Source of the DNA: a virus
Length of the DNA stretch: 64,000 nucleotides
IMG/VR virus record: IMGVR_UViG_3300022745_000029
Span: 1 to 64,000 of that record
Direction: 5' to 3' (one strand)
Part shown: positions 1 through 7,528 of the stretch, piece by piece
How positions within the stretch are numbered: the stretch's first letter is position 1
Layout: the number at the start of each line of letters is the position of its first letter
The notes under the pieces: model-generated
Told to the model about the DNA's origin: nothing
Seen by the model: only the letters and a program-made list of their open reading frames with translations
Databases searched by the model: none
Translations under genes and position numbers: made by a program

Positions 1-71
1 CAGCCGCCCTGTTCATCTTGGTTAAGGGGGTAGTAGCCCGCCAATTGCTCTAGTAATTTTCTTGGGGTCAT
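1..71 (-). CDS. Unknown protein, N-terminal fragment cut by window edge
   Basis: An ATG at 71 opens a frame of 23 codons that runs off the left edge; it begins MTPRKLLEQLAGYY. There is no Shine-Dalgarno sequence. A sigma70-type promoter lies immediately upstream with its -10 box ending 7 bases before the ATG, so the transcript would be leaderless. The product cannot be identified from 23 residues. Confidence 0.5.
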   Translation of the reverse strand, partial: MTPRKLLEQLAGYYPLNQDEQGG

Positions 72-78
72 GGCCTAA

Positions 79-107
79 ATTATAACAAAAATACAGCATT
101 TTATCAA
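79..107 (-). promoter_or_regulatory. Sigma70-type promoter for the left-edge gene
   Basis: On the minus strand TTGATA (107-102) and TATAAT (84-79) are separated by 17 bases. The -35 box overlaps the stop codon of the gene at 104-301. Predicted transcription starts at about 72, next to the ATG at 71. Confidence 0.7.
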
Positions 108-301
108 CACTCTTCTACGTCAGGTAACTCGTGGTAGAAGTTCAGGGCTTTGGCGGTCAGCTCTGCGTCGTCGGAGTCAAAACACTCGCAGACCTAGTCG
201 TCGTGCCCATAGACGTCGGTGTGCGTGTCCACCACCGTAGCCGTGAAGCAGCAGTGGCCCGACTCAGAACCCGCCAGCACCTGGTAGCGGGGCGCGCTCA
301 T
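104..301 (-). pseudogene. Small conserved phage protein interrupted by an in-frame TAG
   Basis: The start overlaps the ligase stop (ATGA). Codons 1-35 begin MSAPRYQVLAGSESGHCCF, codon 36 is TAG (196-194), and the same frame continues with VCECFDSDDAELTAKALNF to a TGA at 104. The part after the TAG has the acidic, helical character of a real protein, so the frame appears intact apart from one nonsense codon. Loss of function by point mutation, amber readthrough or a sequence error all fit. Other genes in the window end in TAG, so general reassignment of TAG is unlikely. Confidence 0.55.
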
Positions 302-1545
302 TCTTTCTCCCCCGTCACGCTGTCGCGGAACTTCACGAAGCGGGGGTGCCGCAGGGAACCGTCGGGGGTGCGCTCGTGAAAGCCGACCTCGATGAGCCGG
401 CCGATCACCTTGTCGTGGTTCTTGGTGATCTCGGCGCGCAACGCCTCGTCGATGCCGGCCACGTTGCATGTGCCGCCGTTCTCCAGCCGCACGATGAATC
501 CGCCAACCTGGCCCTCGTACTTGCCGGAGCCCTCGAAGACACCGCAGACGCGGAACTCAGAACTCTCGTAGCCCTTGATCTTCAGCCAGGCGTAGGAGCG
601 GGTGAGTGTGTAGGGGGCGTTCAGGTCCTTGACGATGACGCCTTCACCGCCCTCGGCCCAGACCTTGGCGACGGCTTCCTGCACCTCAGCATCGCTGTTG
701 CATTCGACGCCGGGGTGCAGCACGATGTTGGGGTGGTTGACGTGCTGGATCATATTCCCCAGCAGACCTTGGCGGGCTGAGAGGCTGAGGCGGTTGCCCT
801 CCGTACCGAACCAGTCAAACACGGCGAATACCGCGTCCTCGGCAGCCTCGCTTTTGCGGCGTACCTGCGAGACAGTGTCATTGAACGTGCCTGAGGTGAT
901 CTCGCCGTCAAGCATCAGGATGGCCTCACCACCCGTCGGGGTGTACTTTGGCAGGGCCTTGGCGATCGCCTCGGCAAGGTGGGGCACGGTGTTGATGGGC
1001 TTGCCGTTGCGCGACACGAACTCGACGGTGCGCGCGGTCAGGTTGCACACGGCGATGGCGCGCATGCCGTCGAGCTTGGTCTCGACCCACACCGGCCAAC
1101 TCTTCACACGCTTGGGCTCGTAGACGTGGCTGAGCTGGACGTCGAAGGTGGGGATCTTGTACAGCGGCAGAGCGTCATTCACCGTGTCCGCCGTGAACCC
1201 GGCACGCAGGTCCTTGAGCAGCACACGCTTGAGCAACTCACCCGACTTAGGGGACAGCTCTTTCATGTGGAAGGCGATGTTCTCGACGGCGGCGCCGCCG
1301 GTAAGCTGCCGGGAGGCCAGCTTGTCAAGCAGTTCGAATTCCTCGGCGCCCCACTGGTCGGAGCCAGTGCCCGGCGGGATCTTGGTCTTCTTGCCGACGC
1401 CAAAGGTCATGAACGGGTCCAGGGCGTAGCGCAGGACGCGCAGCTCGCCGGGGTTCAGGCCCTTGATGATGGCGGCCTTCTCCGCCTTCTTGCCGGTGGC
1501 GGCAATGGCGTCGATCTTGTCGAGGAGTTGGTCAGTGTAGCTCAT
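298..1545 (-). CDS. ATP-dependent DNA ligase
   Basis: This enzyme seals nicks in duplex DNA using ATP, probably during replication or repair of the phage genome. The 415-residue protein carries the nucleotidyltransferase motif I ETKLDGMR, with predicted adenylated lysine K157, motif IV as EGGEGVIVKD, and motif V as SYAWLKIKG. An OB-fold-sized C-terminal domain follows. The size matches compact phage ligases. It is the last large gene of the leftward block; its start lies 14 bases inside the preceding gene, and its stop overlaps the next start, so the genes are translationally coupled. It is the only replication gene in the left arm, away from the polymerase module in the right arm. Confidence 0.93.
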   Translation of the reverse strand: MSYTDQLLDKIDAIAATGKKAEKAAIIKGLNPGELRVLRYALDPFMTFGVGKKTKIPPGTGSDQWGAEEFELLDKLASRQLTGGAAVENIAFHMKELSPKSGELLKRVLLKDLRAGFTADTVNDALPLYKIPTFDVQLSHVYEPKRVKSWPVWVETKLDGMRAIAVCNLTARTVEFVSRNGKPINTVPHLAEAIAKALPKYTPTGGEAILMLDGEITSGTFNDTVSQVRRKSEAAEDAVFAVFDWFGTEGNRLSLSARQGLLGNMIQHVNHPNIVLHPGVECNSDAEVQEAVAKVWAEGGEGVIVKDLNAPYTLTRSYAWLKIKGYESSEFRVCGVFEGSGKYEGQVGGFIVRLENGGTCNVAGIDEALRAEITKNHDKVIGRLIEVGFHERTPDGSLRHPRFVKFRDSVTGEKE

Positions 1546-1888
1546 TGTTCAGGTGTGCTTGGAGGATCATGAGGAAGTCGTCGGGGCCCAGGTCTTCGAC
1601 CGGGCGCAGGTGGACGCCGAGGGTCTCGCAGAGGTACTCCTCGGCGTCGGCGCACAGGTCGTGCGCCTCGCTGACAGCGTTGTCGTGGGACGTCCAGAAG
1701 CGGCGCCACGGAGTGGGAGTGCCGCCGCCTACGGCCTGGAAGGCGAACAGAAGCACCGCCTCCTTCCAGATGGCAAAGCCCAGGTGGACGACTATGTTGC
1801 CGCCGGCCATGCGGAAGCAGTTGGCCATGGCCTGTGGGGGCCGGGACTCCCACGGCATCGCGTCAGGTGGTGGTTCTTTTTCTTTCAT
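1532..1888 (-). CDS. Unknown phage protein (118 aa)
   Basis: The start at 1888 is chosen because its ATG shares a base with the upstream stop (TGATG). The protein begins MKEKEPPPDAMPWESRPP and is rich in Trp and Phe (FAIWKEAVLLFAFQAVGGG, PWRRFWTSHDNAVSEAHDL). The second half is acidic. It has no convincing membrane segment or known motif. It overlaps the ligase start and probably belongs to the same transcript. Confidence 0.7.
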   Translation of the reverse strand: MKEKEPPPDAMPWESRPPQAMANCFRMAGGNIVVHLGFAIWKEAVLLFAFQAVGGGTPTPWRRFWTSHDNAVSEAHDLCADAEEYLCETLGVHLRPVEDLGPDDFLMILQAHLNNELH

Positions 1889-2208
1889 CAGGTTCCCAGT
1901 GGGTAGGCCTCCTGCCCGGTAAGGCGCATGCGGCACAGGCGCTTGCCGGCAGCTCGGGGGTGGGGTTGGGGCCGTAGGTGTGCCGCCACGCCAAGGGACG
2001 GCAGACAGTACGCAGGTACGATGTCGGCGACGTTGGCGGGGAGGCCGTGCACGGCCAGGATGTAGCCCTCGATACGTCGCGGGGTGACCAGGCTGGCATC
2101 AATGAGCAGCTGGTCGACCTCGATGATGACGTTGTCGGGGGTGGCGGGGATGGAGATAGCCCAACCAGAGGGCTGCAGAACGAACTCGAATTTCAACGGA
2201 CACTTCAC
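1888..2208 (-). CDS. Unknown phage protein (106 aa)
   Basis: It starts with GTG at 2208 after a TTTGGAGTCC ribosome-binding element of the left-arm type. The first half looks like beta strands (KFEFVLQPSGWAISIPATP) and the C-terminus is basic with two cysteines (RLCRMRLTGQ). The 14-bp dispersed repeat lies inside the gene at 2127-2140 and encodes PDNV on the sense strand. No function is recognised. Confidence 0.65.
   Translation of the reverse strand: MKCPLKFEFVLQPSGWAISIPATPDNVIIEVDQLLIDASLVTPRRIEGYILAVHGLPANVADIVPAYCLPSLGVAAHLRPQPHPRAAGKRLCRMRLTGQEAYPLGT
2127..2140 (+). repeat. 14-bp repeat TGACGTTGTCGGGG, isolated coding copy
   Basis: In the 106-aa gene. On the sense (minus) strand it reads CCCCGACAACGTCA and encodes PDNV. 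Confidence 0.8.
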
Positions 2209-2302
2209 GGGAAAGGGACTCCAAATTTCACGAAGGGCCTGCCGCTTGGCAGGTCGGGTAAGGCCGGTCTTCTCGCCGGCTCAATCAATTCGTTGACGCA
2301 GA

Positions 2303-3334
2303 TCAGAGGTAGCTGGGGTACGCGTCGAGCTTCATTCCATCGCTGTACTTGTTCAGGTCGGACTGCGGCGTGAACAGCCACGCCTCACTGTCCTCGACCA
2401 GAATGAACTCGCCGTACTCCTCGCTGAAGTAGTCAAGCACGGCCGCCTGCAGCTCGACCTCCATCTGCACCACACTGGCCGTCATGTCCGCCTGCGCCCG
2501 GGCCAAAGCGTCGCCGGTCAGAGACGTCTGGGCAAGGTTGTTGCGCTGCGCGGTGGCCTGCGGCAGGGCGGCCTCGATCTCACGCACCTTGTCACTGTCC
2601 GCCCAGTCGGGCTTGACGGCGGGCACGTCGAAGATGTCTTGGATGTCGGTATCGTTGCGCTCGGAGCGCTCAGCCCGGCTGTACCCGTCGATGTACCAGC
2701 AGTCGTCGCCGGCGGCGATCACCCCCACCTTGGCGCTGTTGAGGAACTCGTGGTACTCGCGGCGCAGACGAAAGCACTTGGGAGCTGTATAGCCACCTCG
2801 CACGTCGCACCCGCCGTGCACCATGAGGACAACGTGCGTGGGCTCGTAGTTGCAGCCCTCCAGGTCCAGCGTCCAGTACTGGACGGTCTGGCTCAGGTCG
2901 AAGTCATCGGTGTGGTTGTAGGTGTTGGTGCACTGGACTTCATGGCGATACATCCCCGCGTCGCTGTCGTTGGCCTCGGCCTGCACCATGTTTGCGAACT
3001 TCTCGGCGATCCCGAACCACGAGGTGTCGGGGAGGGTATCGGCATGGGCGTCCATGCGGGCCTGCAGTTCCGGGTCGAACTCCAAGTTGTGCACCATCCA
3101 GTGGTACAGGCTGACCGACGCGCACATCTCGAGCTTGCCAGGCCCGCTCTCCGTCGACTTGCGGTACACGGAGAAGTCTGTGTAGCTGACGGGGGAAGCG
3201 GGGAAGTTCTTCGACTGGTTGCGCTCCCAGTTGCGGCCGTAGGCGCCGCCGCTGTCAAGGAAATGTTTGCCGGTGTTCTCGGTCAGCATGCCGATGATGA
3301 CGTTCACTGTGCTCGGGGTGTCGAGTGTTTCCAT
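2303..3334 (-). CDS. Large unknown phage protein (343 aa)
   Basis: The start at 3334 is fixed by the hairpin/TTTGGAGTCC leader directly upstream; the open frame extends further only through the preceding gene. The protein begins METLDTPSTVNVIIGML and has a central tyrosine/histidine-rich part (VQCTNTYNHTDDFDLSQTV) followed by HVVLMVHGGCDVRGGY. The C-terminal third is a helical, acidic region ending KLDAYPSYL. There is no signal peptide. I do not recognise the family. Its size and single-copy position suggest a conserved phage-specific role. Confidence 0.75.
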   Translation of the reverse strand: METLDTPSTVNVIIGMLTENTGKHFLDSGGAYGRNWERNQSKNFPASPVSYTDFSVYRKSTESGPGKLEMCASVSLYHWMVHNLEFDPELQARMDAHADTLPDTSWFGIAEKFANMVQAEANDSDAGMYRHEVQCTNTYNHTDDFDLSQTVQYWTLDLEGCNYEPTHVVLMVHGGCDVRGGYTAPKCFRLRREYHEFLNSAKVGVIAAGDDCWYIDGYSRAERSERNDTDIQDIFDVPAVKPDWADSDKVREIEAALPQATAQRNNLAQTSLTGDALARAQADMTASVVQMEVELQAAVLDYFSEEYGEFILVEDSEAWLFTPQSDLNKYSDGMKLDAYPSYL

Positions 3335-3366
3335 GGGGACTCCAAAGTTGTGCCTCAATGTGAGGC
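3335..3366 (-). promoter_or_regulatory. Hairpin/RBS leader of the 343-aa gene
   Basis: The minus strand holds a perfect 6-bp stem GCCTCA-CAT-TGAGGC (3366-3352), which contains the stop of the upstream gene, followed by TTTGGAGTCCCC and the ATG. Confidence 0.6.
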
Positions 3367-4041
3367 GGTGCGCTGCAAACGCAGCTCGATGGTTTTGGTC
3401 CGCGCGCCGTGGGCGGGAAAGCCCACGATGGTGTCGCGCTGCCTGGCGCACAGACCACAAGTTGCGCAGCTGACGTCGTCGCGGACGGTAGCGGGGCACA
3501 CCACAACGGTGCGGCCCTTGGGCGTCTTGACGTTCTGTTTCGTGTTGGCGGGCAGAACGCACACGACAGGTCCCGCCTGCAGGTCAGCCAGCTCGTCCGC
3601 CTCGGCCACCGAGTTGGCGGAGAGGTTGACGGTCAGGCCGCGCAGGTTGGCCATTGCAATGACGTTGTAGTTGGCCTCGCCGCGGTAGTGCGAGTAGGTG
3701 AACCCGCGCTTGCCGACGTTGGCGTCAAGCAGCAGGCCCAGGGCCTGCTTGTCGATGTTGCGACCGTCGCCGGGCAGGTCGCCGGCGACGTTATGCCGCC
3801 ACAACTGCATGGGCGGCAGCGTGGACACCGCATCGCAGAACATGTCCCAGCCCATGCCGCGGTCGCCTTCGGTGACGTGGCGCCAGTGCTTGGACAGGGG
3901 GAAGTTCTCGGCGTAGCACCCGGCGCCCTTGAAGGCGCAGGTGGTGGGGCAGGTGGACGATTCCGTGATGCTTGTCGGGATCGGGCCCGTCTTGGCATTG
4001 TCGGATCGCAGCGTGAGGTGAGCGTAGTAGTTTTTCTTCAC
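3355..4041 (-). CDS. Cysteine-rich phage protein (possible DUF7227-type)
   Basis: The 228-residue protein starts at a GTG (4041) behind TTGGAGTTCAATCG. It has two cysteine clusters: an N-terminal C31-x3-C35-x6-C42 (CPTTCAFKGAGC) and a C-terminal CATCGLCARQRD, suggesting a metal or iron-sulfur site. The middle contains FTYSHYRGEANYNVIAMANL. The pattern reminds me of a phage family of unknown function seen in many siphophages (DUF7227, related in style to Gp88 proteins), but this is from memory. The stop falls inside the leader hairpin of the next gene. Confidence 0.7.
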   Translation of the reverse strand: MKKNYYAHLTLRSDNAKTGPIPTSITESSTCPTTCAFKGAGCYAENFPLSKHWRHVTEGDRGMGWDMFCDAVSTLPPMQLWRHNVAGDLPGDGRNIDKQALGLLLDANVGKRGFTYSHYRGEANYNVIAMANLRGLTVNLSANSVAEADELADLQAGPVVCVLPANTKQNVKTPKGRTVVVCPATVRDDVSCATCGLCARQRDTIVGFPAHGARTKTIELRLQRTASH

Positions 4042-4087
4042 CGATTGAACTCCAAGGTTGTTGCTGTAACTGGTTCCGGAAAGGTCG

Positions 4088-4285
4088 TCAAGTCAGTTGG
4101 ATTTCCTCCCCAGCGACGTCGTAGTAACGGGTGATGACATACGGGCAGAGATCGATGTTTGAGCAGTAATGCTCATCGAGTCGCGCCTGAACCCAGGCTT
4201 TGAGGTGCTCGCCGTCAAGGTGGGCGGGCACGTCCAGCATGAACCCTTCAACACGCTCTACGCCGATGCGAACGGTGCCACTCAT
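4088..4285 (-). CDS. Small unknown protein (65 aa)
   Basis: It overlaps the preceding gene by four bases (ATGA). It contains GFMLDVPAHLDGEHLKAWV, whose 'VPxHLxGExLxxxVQ' pattern also occurs in its upstream neighbour (LEVPDHLTGDELREYVQ). The two may be diverged paralogues. Function is unknown. Confidence 0.65.
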   Translation of the reverse strand: MSGTVRIGVERVEGFMLDVPAHLDGEHLKAWVQARLDEHYCSNIDLCPYVITRYYDVAGEEIQLT

Positions 4286-4518
4286 AGCATCTCCTTTGTG
4301 CTGGTGTCGAAGATCTGGACGATGGGGTCGTACATGACGACGGTATCGACGACCTCGACAAAGTCGGCAGCTTGCGGGATGCCTTCAGGCCCGACCTCGA
4401 TGATGTTCTGCACATACTCACGCAGCTCGTCGCCGGTCAAGTGATCGGGCACTTCGAGCGTCCAGGTCTCGCGCTCCCACACCGCCTGGTCGCGGTGGAC
4501 AATGATCTCTTTTGCCAT
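4282..4518 (-). CDS. Small unknown protein (78 aa), likely paralogue of the next gene
   Basis: The ATG at 4518 overlaps the TGA of the out-of-frame reading frame that ends the methyltransferase region (TGATG), which is good evidence that frame is translated. The protein starts MAKEIIVHRDQAVWERETW and carries VPDHLTGDELREYVQNIIE, like the 65-aa gene downstream. Function is unknown. Confidence 0.65.
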   Translation of the reverse strand: MAKEIIVHRDQAVWERETWTLEVPDHLTGDELREYVQNIIEVGPEGIPQAADFVEVVDTVVMYDPIVQIFDTSTKEML

Positions 4519-4738
4519 CACGCCCTCGCTAGGTAGGTCATACCGTCACACGTGAACGTGGTGTAGTCCTGCCGCAGCTCTTCCGCAGCGGCCTCCCAGT
4601 CGATGTGATTCAGGGGCCAGCGCTGGTCCCGCGGGAGCATGCCGCAGTCGTCGGCAAGCTGCTGGGCGTACTCGGGGAAGTACGTCTCCTTGATGAAGGT
4701 CTCTGGGCACTGGCGCAGGTCTGGTACTCGGGCACGTT
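4518..4738 (-). pseudogene. Out-of-frame C-terminal segment following the methyltransferase
   Basis: In the frame one base away from the methyltransferase, codons from about 4738 to the TGA at 4518 read RQCPETFIKETYFPEYAQQL and then RWPLNHIDWEAAAEELRQDY, ending TCDGMTYLARA. This is clearly protein-like and has no start codon of its own. Its stop overlaps the next gene's start. The W-P-x4-I-D-W...DY...DG-x-TY pattern resembles small phage or plasmid proteins I associate with antirestriction functions, but the assignment is uncertain. It is either fused to the methyltransferase by a frame change or is a leftover of a deletion. Confidence 0.5.
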
Positions 4739-5494
4739 CTCCAGCAGGAACGCGGCGGGGTTGACGCGGTTCAGCACGACGAGGAAGCCGTGGGCGAGGT
4801 GGCCGACCTCGGGGTGGTCCTCCATCTTGGTCAGGCCGTGCTTGGACTTGCCGGCCTTGCTGGCGCCGGAGCAGGGGATACCCGCCACGAGCAGGTCCGC
4901 CCTGGGCATCGAGGCCATGGCCTCGTCGTCCTGGATCAGCTCCTGCAGCGGCGCCGAGTACAGGGCGGTGCCCTTGTCGATGACGGGGTTGTGCTGGCGG
5001 GCATGCTCCAGCAGGTCAGCGTCGATCTCGTTGGCCATGACGGTGTGGGCCTGCACGCCGGCCTGCAGCAGGCCTGCGTGGGCACTGTGGTCCAGCACAC
5101 CGCCACCGAAGCACACGCCGGCGATGGCAAGGCTGGTGGCCACGCCGGCAGCTGCTCGCTTGATGCGCTCGACGGCCTTCTCGTGCGAGGCCAGGTGCGA
5201 GATGGTGATGCGACCGTCGGTCTGCACGACCTTGACCGCTTCGGCCCCGGCAAACGGCGCCAGCAGGACGGCGTTGTTGATGTCGATGACGGGGGTGTCT
5301 TCCTTGCCGGGGACGCTCTTGCCCGACACGATGAACTTGCCGTCGTCGGCAAGTTCCAGTGTGACGCGCTTGGGCGTCGTGGTGATGTTGTAGCGCTTGC
5401 CGCGGGAGAACCCGATGTCGCGCAGGGCGTTGCTCTGGAAGTAGAGGCGGGGCGCGGCGCGATGCCCGCCGACTTTCTTGACGATGTATGTCAT
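4610..5494 (-). CDS. Truncated C5-cytosine DNA methyltransferase-like protein
   Basis: A unique N-terminal region of about 120 residues is followed by a Rossmann-type methyltransferase core. The S-adenosylmethionine-binding motif I is seen as GVCFGGGVLDHSAH, motif IV as AGIPCSGAS with the catalytic Pro-Cys, and motif VI as LLENVPEY. The frame derails just after ENVPEYQTCASAQ into Arg/Ser-rich sequence, so the target-recognition and C-terminal motifs VIII-X are missing. Intact members are much longer. If active it would methylate cytosines and shield phage DNA from restriction, but in this form it is probably inactive. A TTTTGGAGTCC leader precedes the ATG. Confidence 0.7.
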   Translation of the reverse strand: MTYIVKKVGGHRAAPRLYFQSNALRDIGFSRGKRYNITTTPKRVTLELADDGKFIVSGKSVPGKEDTPVIDINNAVLLAPFAGAEAVKVVQTDGRITISHLASHEKAVERIKRAAAGVATSLAIAGVCFGGGVLDHSAHAGLLQAGVQAHTVMANEIDADLLEHARQHNPVIDKGTALYSAPLQELIQDDEAMASMPRADLLVAGIPCSGASKAGKSKHGLTKMEDHPEVGHLAHGFLVVLNRVNPAAFLLENVPEYQTCASAQRPSSRRRTSPSTPSSLPTTAACSRGTSAGP

Positions 5495-5531
5495 GGTTGG
5501 ACTCCAAAAGGTGGGGCAAGGCGCCCCGGGG
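5495..5531 (-). promoter_or_regulatory. Hairpin/RBS leader of the methyltransferase gene
   Basis: The minus strand has stem GGGGCG-CCT-TGCCCC (5527-5513, one G-T pair), then the palindrome TTGGAGTCCAA just before the ATG at 5494. Confidence 0.6.
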
Positions 5532-5541
5532 TTAAATCACT

Positions 5542-5736
5542 TCAGTGTCGAGTGGGGGGCAGGCAGGCCTCCAGGATCTCCTCGTGGCCGCGGTCGGCCG
5601 ACCGCTCAAGGTCTTCCAGCCGCAGGCGGATGGCGGTACGGAGCTCGTCCGGTGTGATGTTCTCTGCGTCGTTGCCGGTCACGACGGTGAAGGCGAGGGT
5701 GCAGAGGTGGGAGTAAGTCTTGGGGGCGTCAGCCAC
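5542..5736 (-). CDS. Small unknown protein (64 aa)
   Basis: A GTG start at 5736 overlaps the end of the upstream gene by eight bases. The product begins MADAPKTYSHLCTLAF and contains the amphipathic helix ITPDELRTAIRLRLEDLERS. Function is unknown. Confidence 0.55.
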   Translation of the reverse strand: MADAPKTYSHLCTLAFTVVTGNDAENITPDELRTAIRLRLEDLERSADRGHEEILEACLPPTRH

Positions 5737-6343
5737 GGTGTCCCTCAAGCGTGGCGATGCCAAACTCCGCAAGCGCGGACTCCAGGTCCTTGGCCGGCAT
5801 GCCGCCCAACTCCTCCAGGGTGAACACGACAACGGCGTAGCCCTTGGCCCGCAGCTCACCCACCGCCGACAGCTGGTCATCCAGGTCGGTGATGACCTCG
5901 ACCTCGTTGTCGACGATGAGGATCTTCCAGCGGTCACCAGGGTCTTCACCCTGGGCGATGACGGTGCCGTTGACGGAGTGGTTGCACTGCAGGAACGGCA
6001 GGGCGTCTTTCGCCTTGGCACCAGGCTTGAGAAAGTGCTCGATGATGTAGACGATCCAGTCGGCCATGTCGTAGGCTTTCTCGCCACCGTCCCACAGGAT
6101 TTCTGTGCCGTCATCAGACGGCGCCCACTGGCACCAAAGGCCCGGCTGGCCCTTAGGCGGCTTGTTGAAGTCCCGCACCCCTTCGCGACCCTGCCCGAAC
6201 GGTGCAGGGTCGTCGACGTAGTAGGGCCCCTGCTCACGGTCCATGCGCCGGGTCTGATTGAACTTGTGCAAGAACTCGCGCTCCCGCTCGTTCAGCGGCG
6301 GGCTCACCGTGAATGAGCCTATGAAATCTGTGCTGTATCCCAT
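5729..6343 (-). CDS. Unknown phage protein, paralogue of the 6798-7274 gene (204 aa)
   Basis: The start is set by the TTGGAGTTCAACATG leader. Residues 1-125 match the neighbouring 158-aa protein closely: both have FTVSPPL, RRMDREQGPYYVDDP, QPGLWCQW and SDDGTEI, and both are rich in Trp and acidic residues. The present copy has an extra C-terminal 60 residues (LDDQLSAVGELRAKGYAVVV) that look like an alpha/beta unit. The repeated gene pair implies a local duplication. Function is unknown; I see no catalytic motif. Confidence 0.72.
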   Translation of the reverse strand: MGYSTDFIGSFTVSPPLNEREREFLHKFNQTRRMDREQGPYYVDDPAPFGQGREGVRDFNKPPKGQPGLWCQWAPSDDGTEILWDGGEKAYDMADWIVYIIEHFLKPGAKAKDALPFLQCNHSVNGTVIAQGEDPGDRWKILIVDNEVEVITDLDDQLSAVGELRAKGYAVVVFTLEELGGMPAKDLESALAEFGIATLEGHRG

Positions 6344-6380
6344 GTTGAACTCCAAGGTTGTGCCCAAGGTGGGCGGGGTT
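6344..6380 (-). promoter_or_regulatory. Hairpin/RBS leader
   Basis: Stem GCCCA-CCT-TGGGC (6374-6362) precedes TTGGAGTTCAACATG. Confidence 0.6.
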
Positions 6381-6385
6381 GCTGC

Positions 6386-6805
6386 TCAATACTCGGCAGC
6401 TGTCATGTTGTCTTCGGTGACGCCGGGCCATTTCTGCCTAGCCCGGTCGTAAATCTGCGTCAGGGAGATGTCCACCCAATCCACACGGTCGCCGACCCTT
6501 CGGTAGGCTGCGGCATAGCCGGTCAGGTAACGCAGCTTTTCAGCCCCGCAGACCTTGATAACCAGCACCTCGCCCTCGACAACCAGGGGCATGACGACGT
6601 CGTCGAAGGTGAACTGGTGCTCGACGTCAGCGTCGTCCGTCATGAAAGAGGGCCAGTCCCCGAACCCGCCGTCGTCGGGGTAGAGCCCGAACTTGCCTTC
6701 CGACTCGATCACCCTGAGGTTCCAGAATTTCGCCATCTCGCGAAACTTGGCCTCGTCTGTGACCCTCACGTAGTTGGTCCTTGCGGACCCGTACCAATCA
6801 GCCAT
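6386..6805 (-). CDS. Unknown phage protein (139 aa)
   Basis: It overlaps the preceding gene by eight bases. The sequence begins MADWYGSARTNYVRVTDEA and includes FGLYPDDGGFGDWPSF. The pattern 'N-Y-[FV]-R-V-x-D' followed by W and D-rich beta strands is common in phage proteins that I cannot name. It has no membrane segment and no cysteine cluster. Confidence 0.65.
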   Translation of the reverse strand: MADWYGSARTNYVRVTDEAKFREMAKFWNLRVIESEGKFGLYPDDGGFGDWPSFMTDDADVEHQFTFDDVVMPLVVEGEVLVIKVCGAEKLRYLTGYAAAYRRVGDRVDWVDISLTQIYDRARQKWPGVTEDNMTAAEY

Positions 6806-7274
6806 GTTGCACCTCCTTCAGCTCCAGGCCTACAACCGTGACCACGTTGTCCTTGATCTTGATGCGCCAGTGGTCAGTGGGATCTTCACCGTGGGCGTCC
6901 ACCACGCCGTTGACGAGGTGGTTAGCCTGCAGGAACGGCAGCTCCGACGCCGCCAGGCATCCAGGCCTGAGGAAGTGGTCGATCAGGTAAATGATCCACT
7001 CGACCATGTCATAGGCCTTCTCGCTGCCGTCCCACTGGATCTCGGTGCCATCGTCAGATGGCTCCCATTGGCACCAGAGCCCGGGCTGGCCCGCGGGCGG
7101 ACGGTTGACGTAGACACCCTCACCACCCAGCCAGTGGGGGTCGTCGACGTAGTAGGGCCCCTGCTCGCGGTCCATGCGCCGCGTCTGACTGAACTTGAAG
7201 AGGAAGTCAACTTCCTCCGCGCTGAGGGGTGGGCTCACGGTGAACGCGCCCTCGAACTCTGTTGTGTACCCCAT
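6798..7274 (-). CDS. Unknown phage protein, paralogue of the 5729-6343 gene (158 aa)
   Basis: It begins MGYTTEFEGAFTVSPPL behind TGGAGTTCAACATG. It shares with the downstream copy the blocks RRMDREQGPYYVDDP, QPGLWCQW and EKAYDM, and ends at DNVVTVVGLELKEVQHG, lacking the extra C-terminal unit. One gene of unknown function separates the copies. Confidence 0.72.
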   Translation of the reverse strand: MGYTTEFEGAFTVSPPLSAEEVDFLFKFSQTRRMDREQGPYYVDDPHWLGGEGVYVNRPPAGQPGLWCQWEPSDDGTEIQWDGSEKAYDMVEWIIYLIDHFLRPGCLAASELPFLQANHLVNGVVDAHGEDPTDHWRIKIKDNVVTVVGLELKEVQHG

Positions 7275-7310
7275 GTTGAACTCCAGGTTGTGCGCCAAAG
7301 CGGCGCGGGT
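7275..7310 (-). promoter_or_regulatory. Hairpin/RBS leader
   Basis: Stem GCGCCG-CTT-TGGCGC (7306-7292, closing G-T pair) precedes TGGAGTTCAACATG. Confidence 0.6.
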
Positions 7311-7528
7311 TAAGAAACAGTGACAGGTGCTTTCGTCTCGATCCACACTCTCGCCCCACATGCAAGTGGGGCGTCCGGGCTGTGGACGATCTCGCAGGGC
7401 CCCTGGATGAAGGCGCGATGCGCCCTGCGGTTGCCCTTGTAGGTCTTGACCGTCAGCGGCGGCTCGTTCGTGCCGTTGACGCGGTTGGCCTTGATGACGT
7501 GCTGGTTGACGTGGATGATGGTTTTCAT
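7310..7528 (-). CDS. Small unknown protein (72 aa)
   Basis: It begins MKTIIHVNQHVIKANRVNG and contains TYKGNRRAHRAFIQGPCEIV. The upstream stop overlaps its ATG (ATGA). A basic patch in the middle suggests nucleic-acid contact, but no family is recognised. Confidence 0.65.
   Translation of the reverse strand: MKTIIHVNQHVIKANRVNGTNEPPLTVKTYKGNRRAHRAFIQGPCEIVHSPDAPLACGARVWIETKAPVTVS

Noticed and set aside
104-301. Reassignment of TAG as a sense codon genome-wide
   Set aside because: Well-supported genes, including both chaperone forms, the endolysin and the 60-aa gene at 47302, end in TAG.
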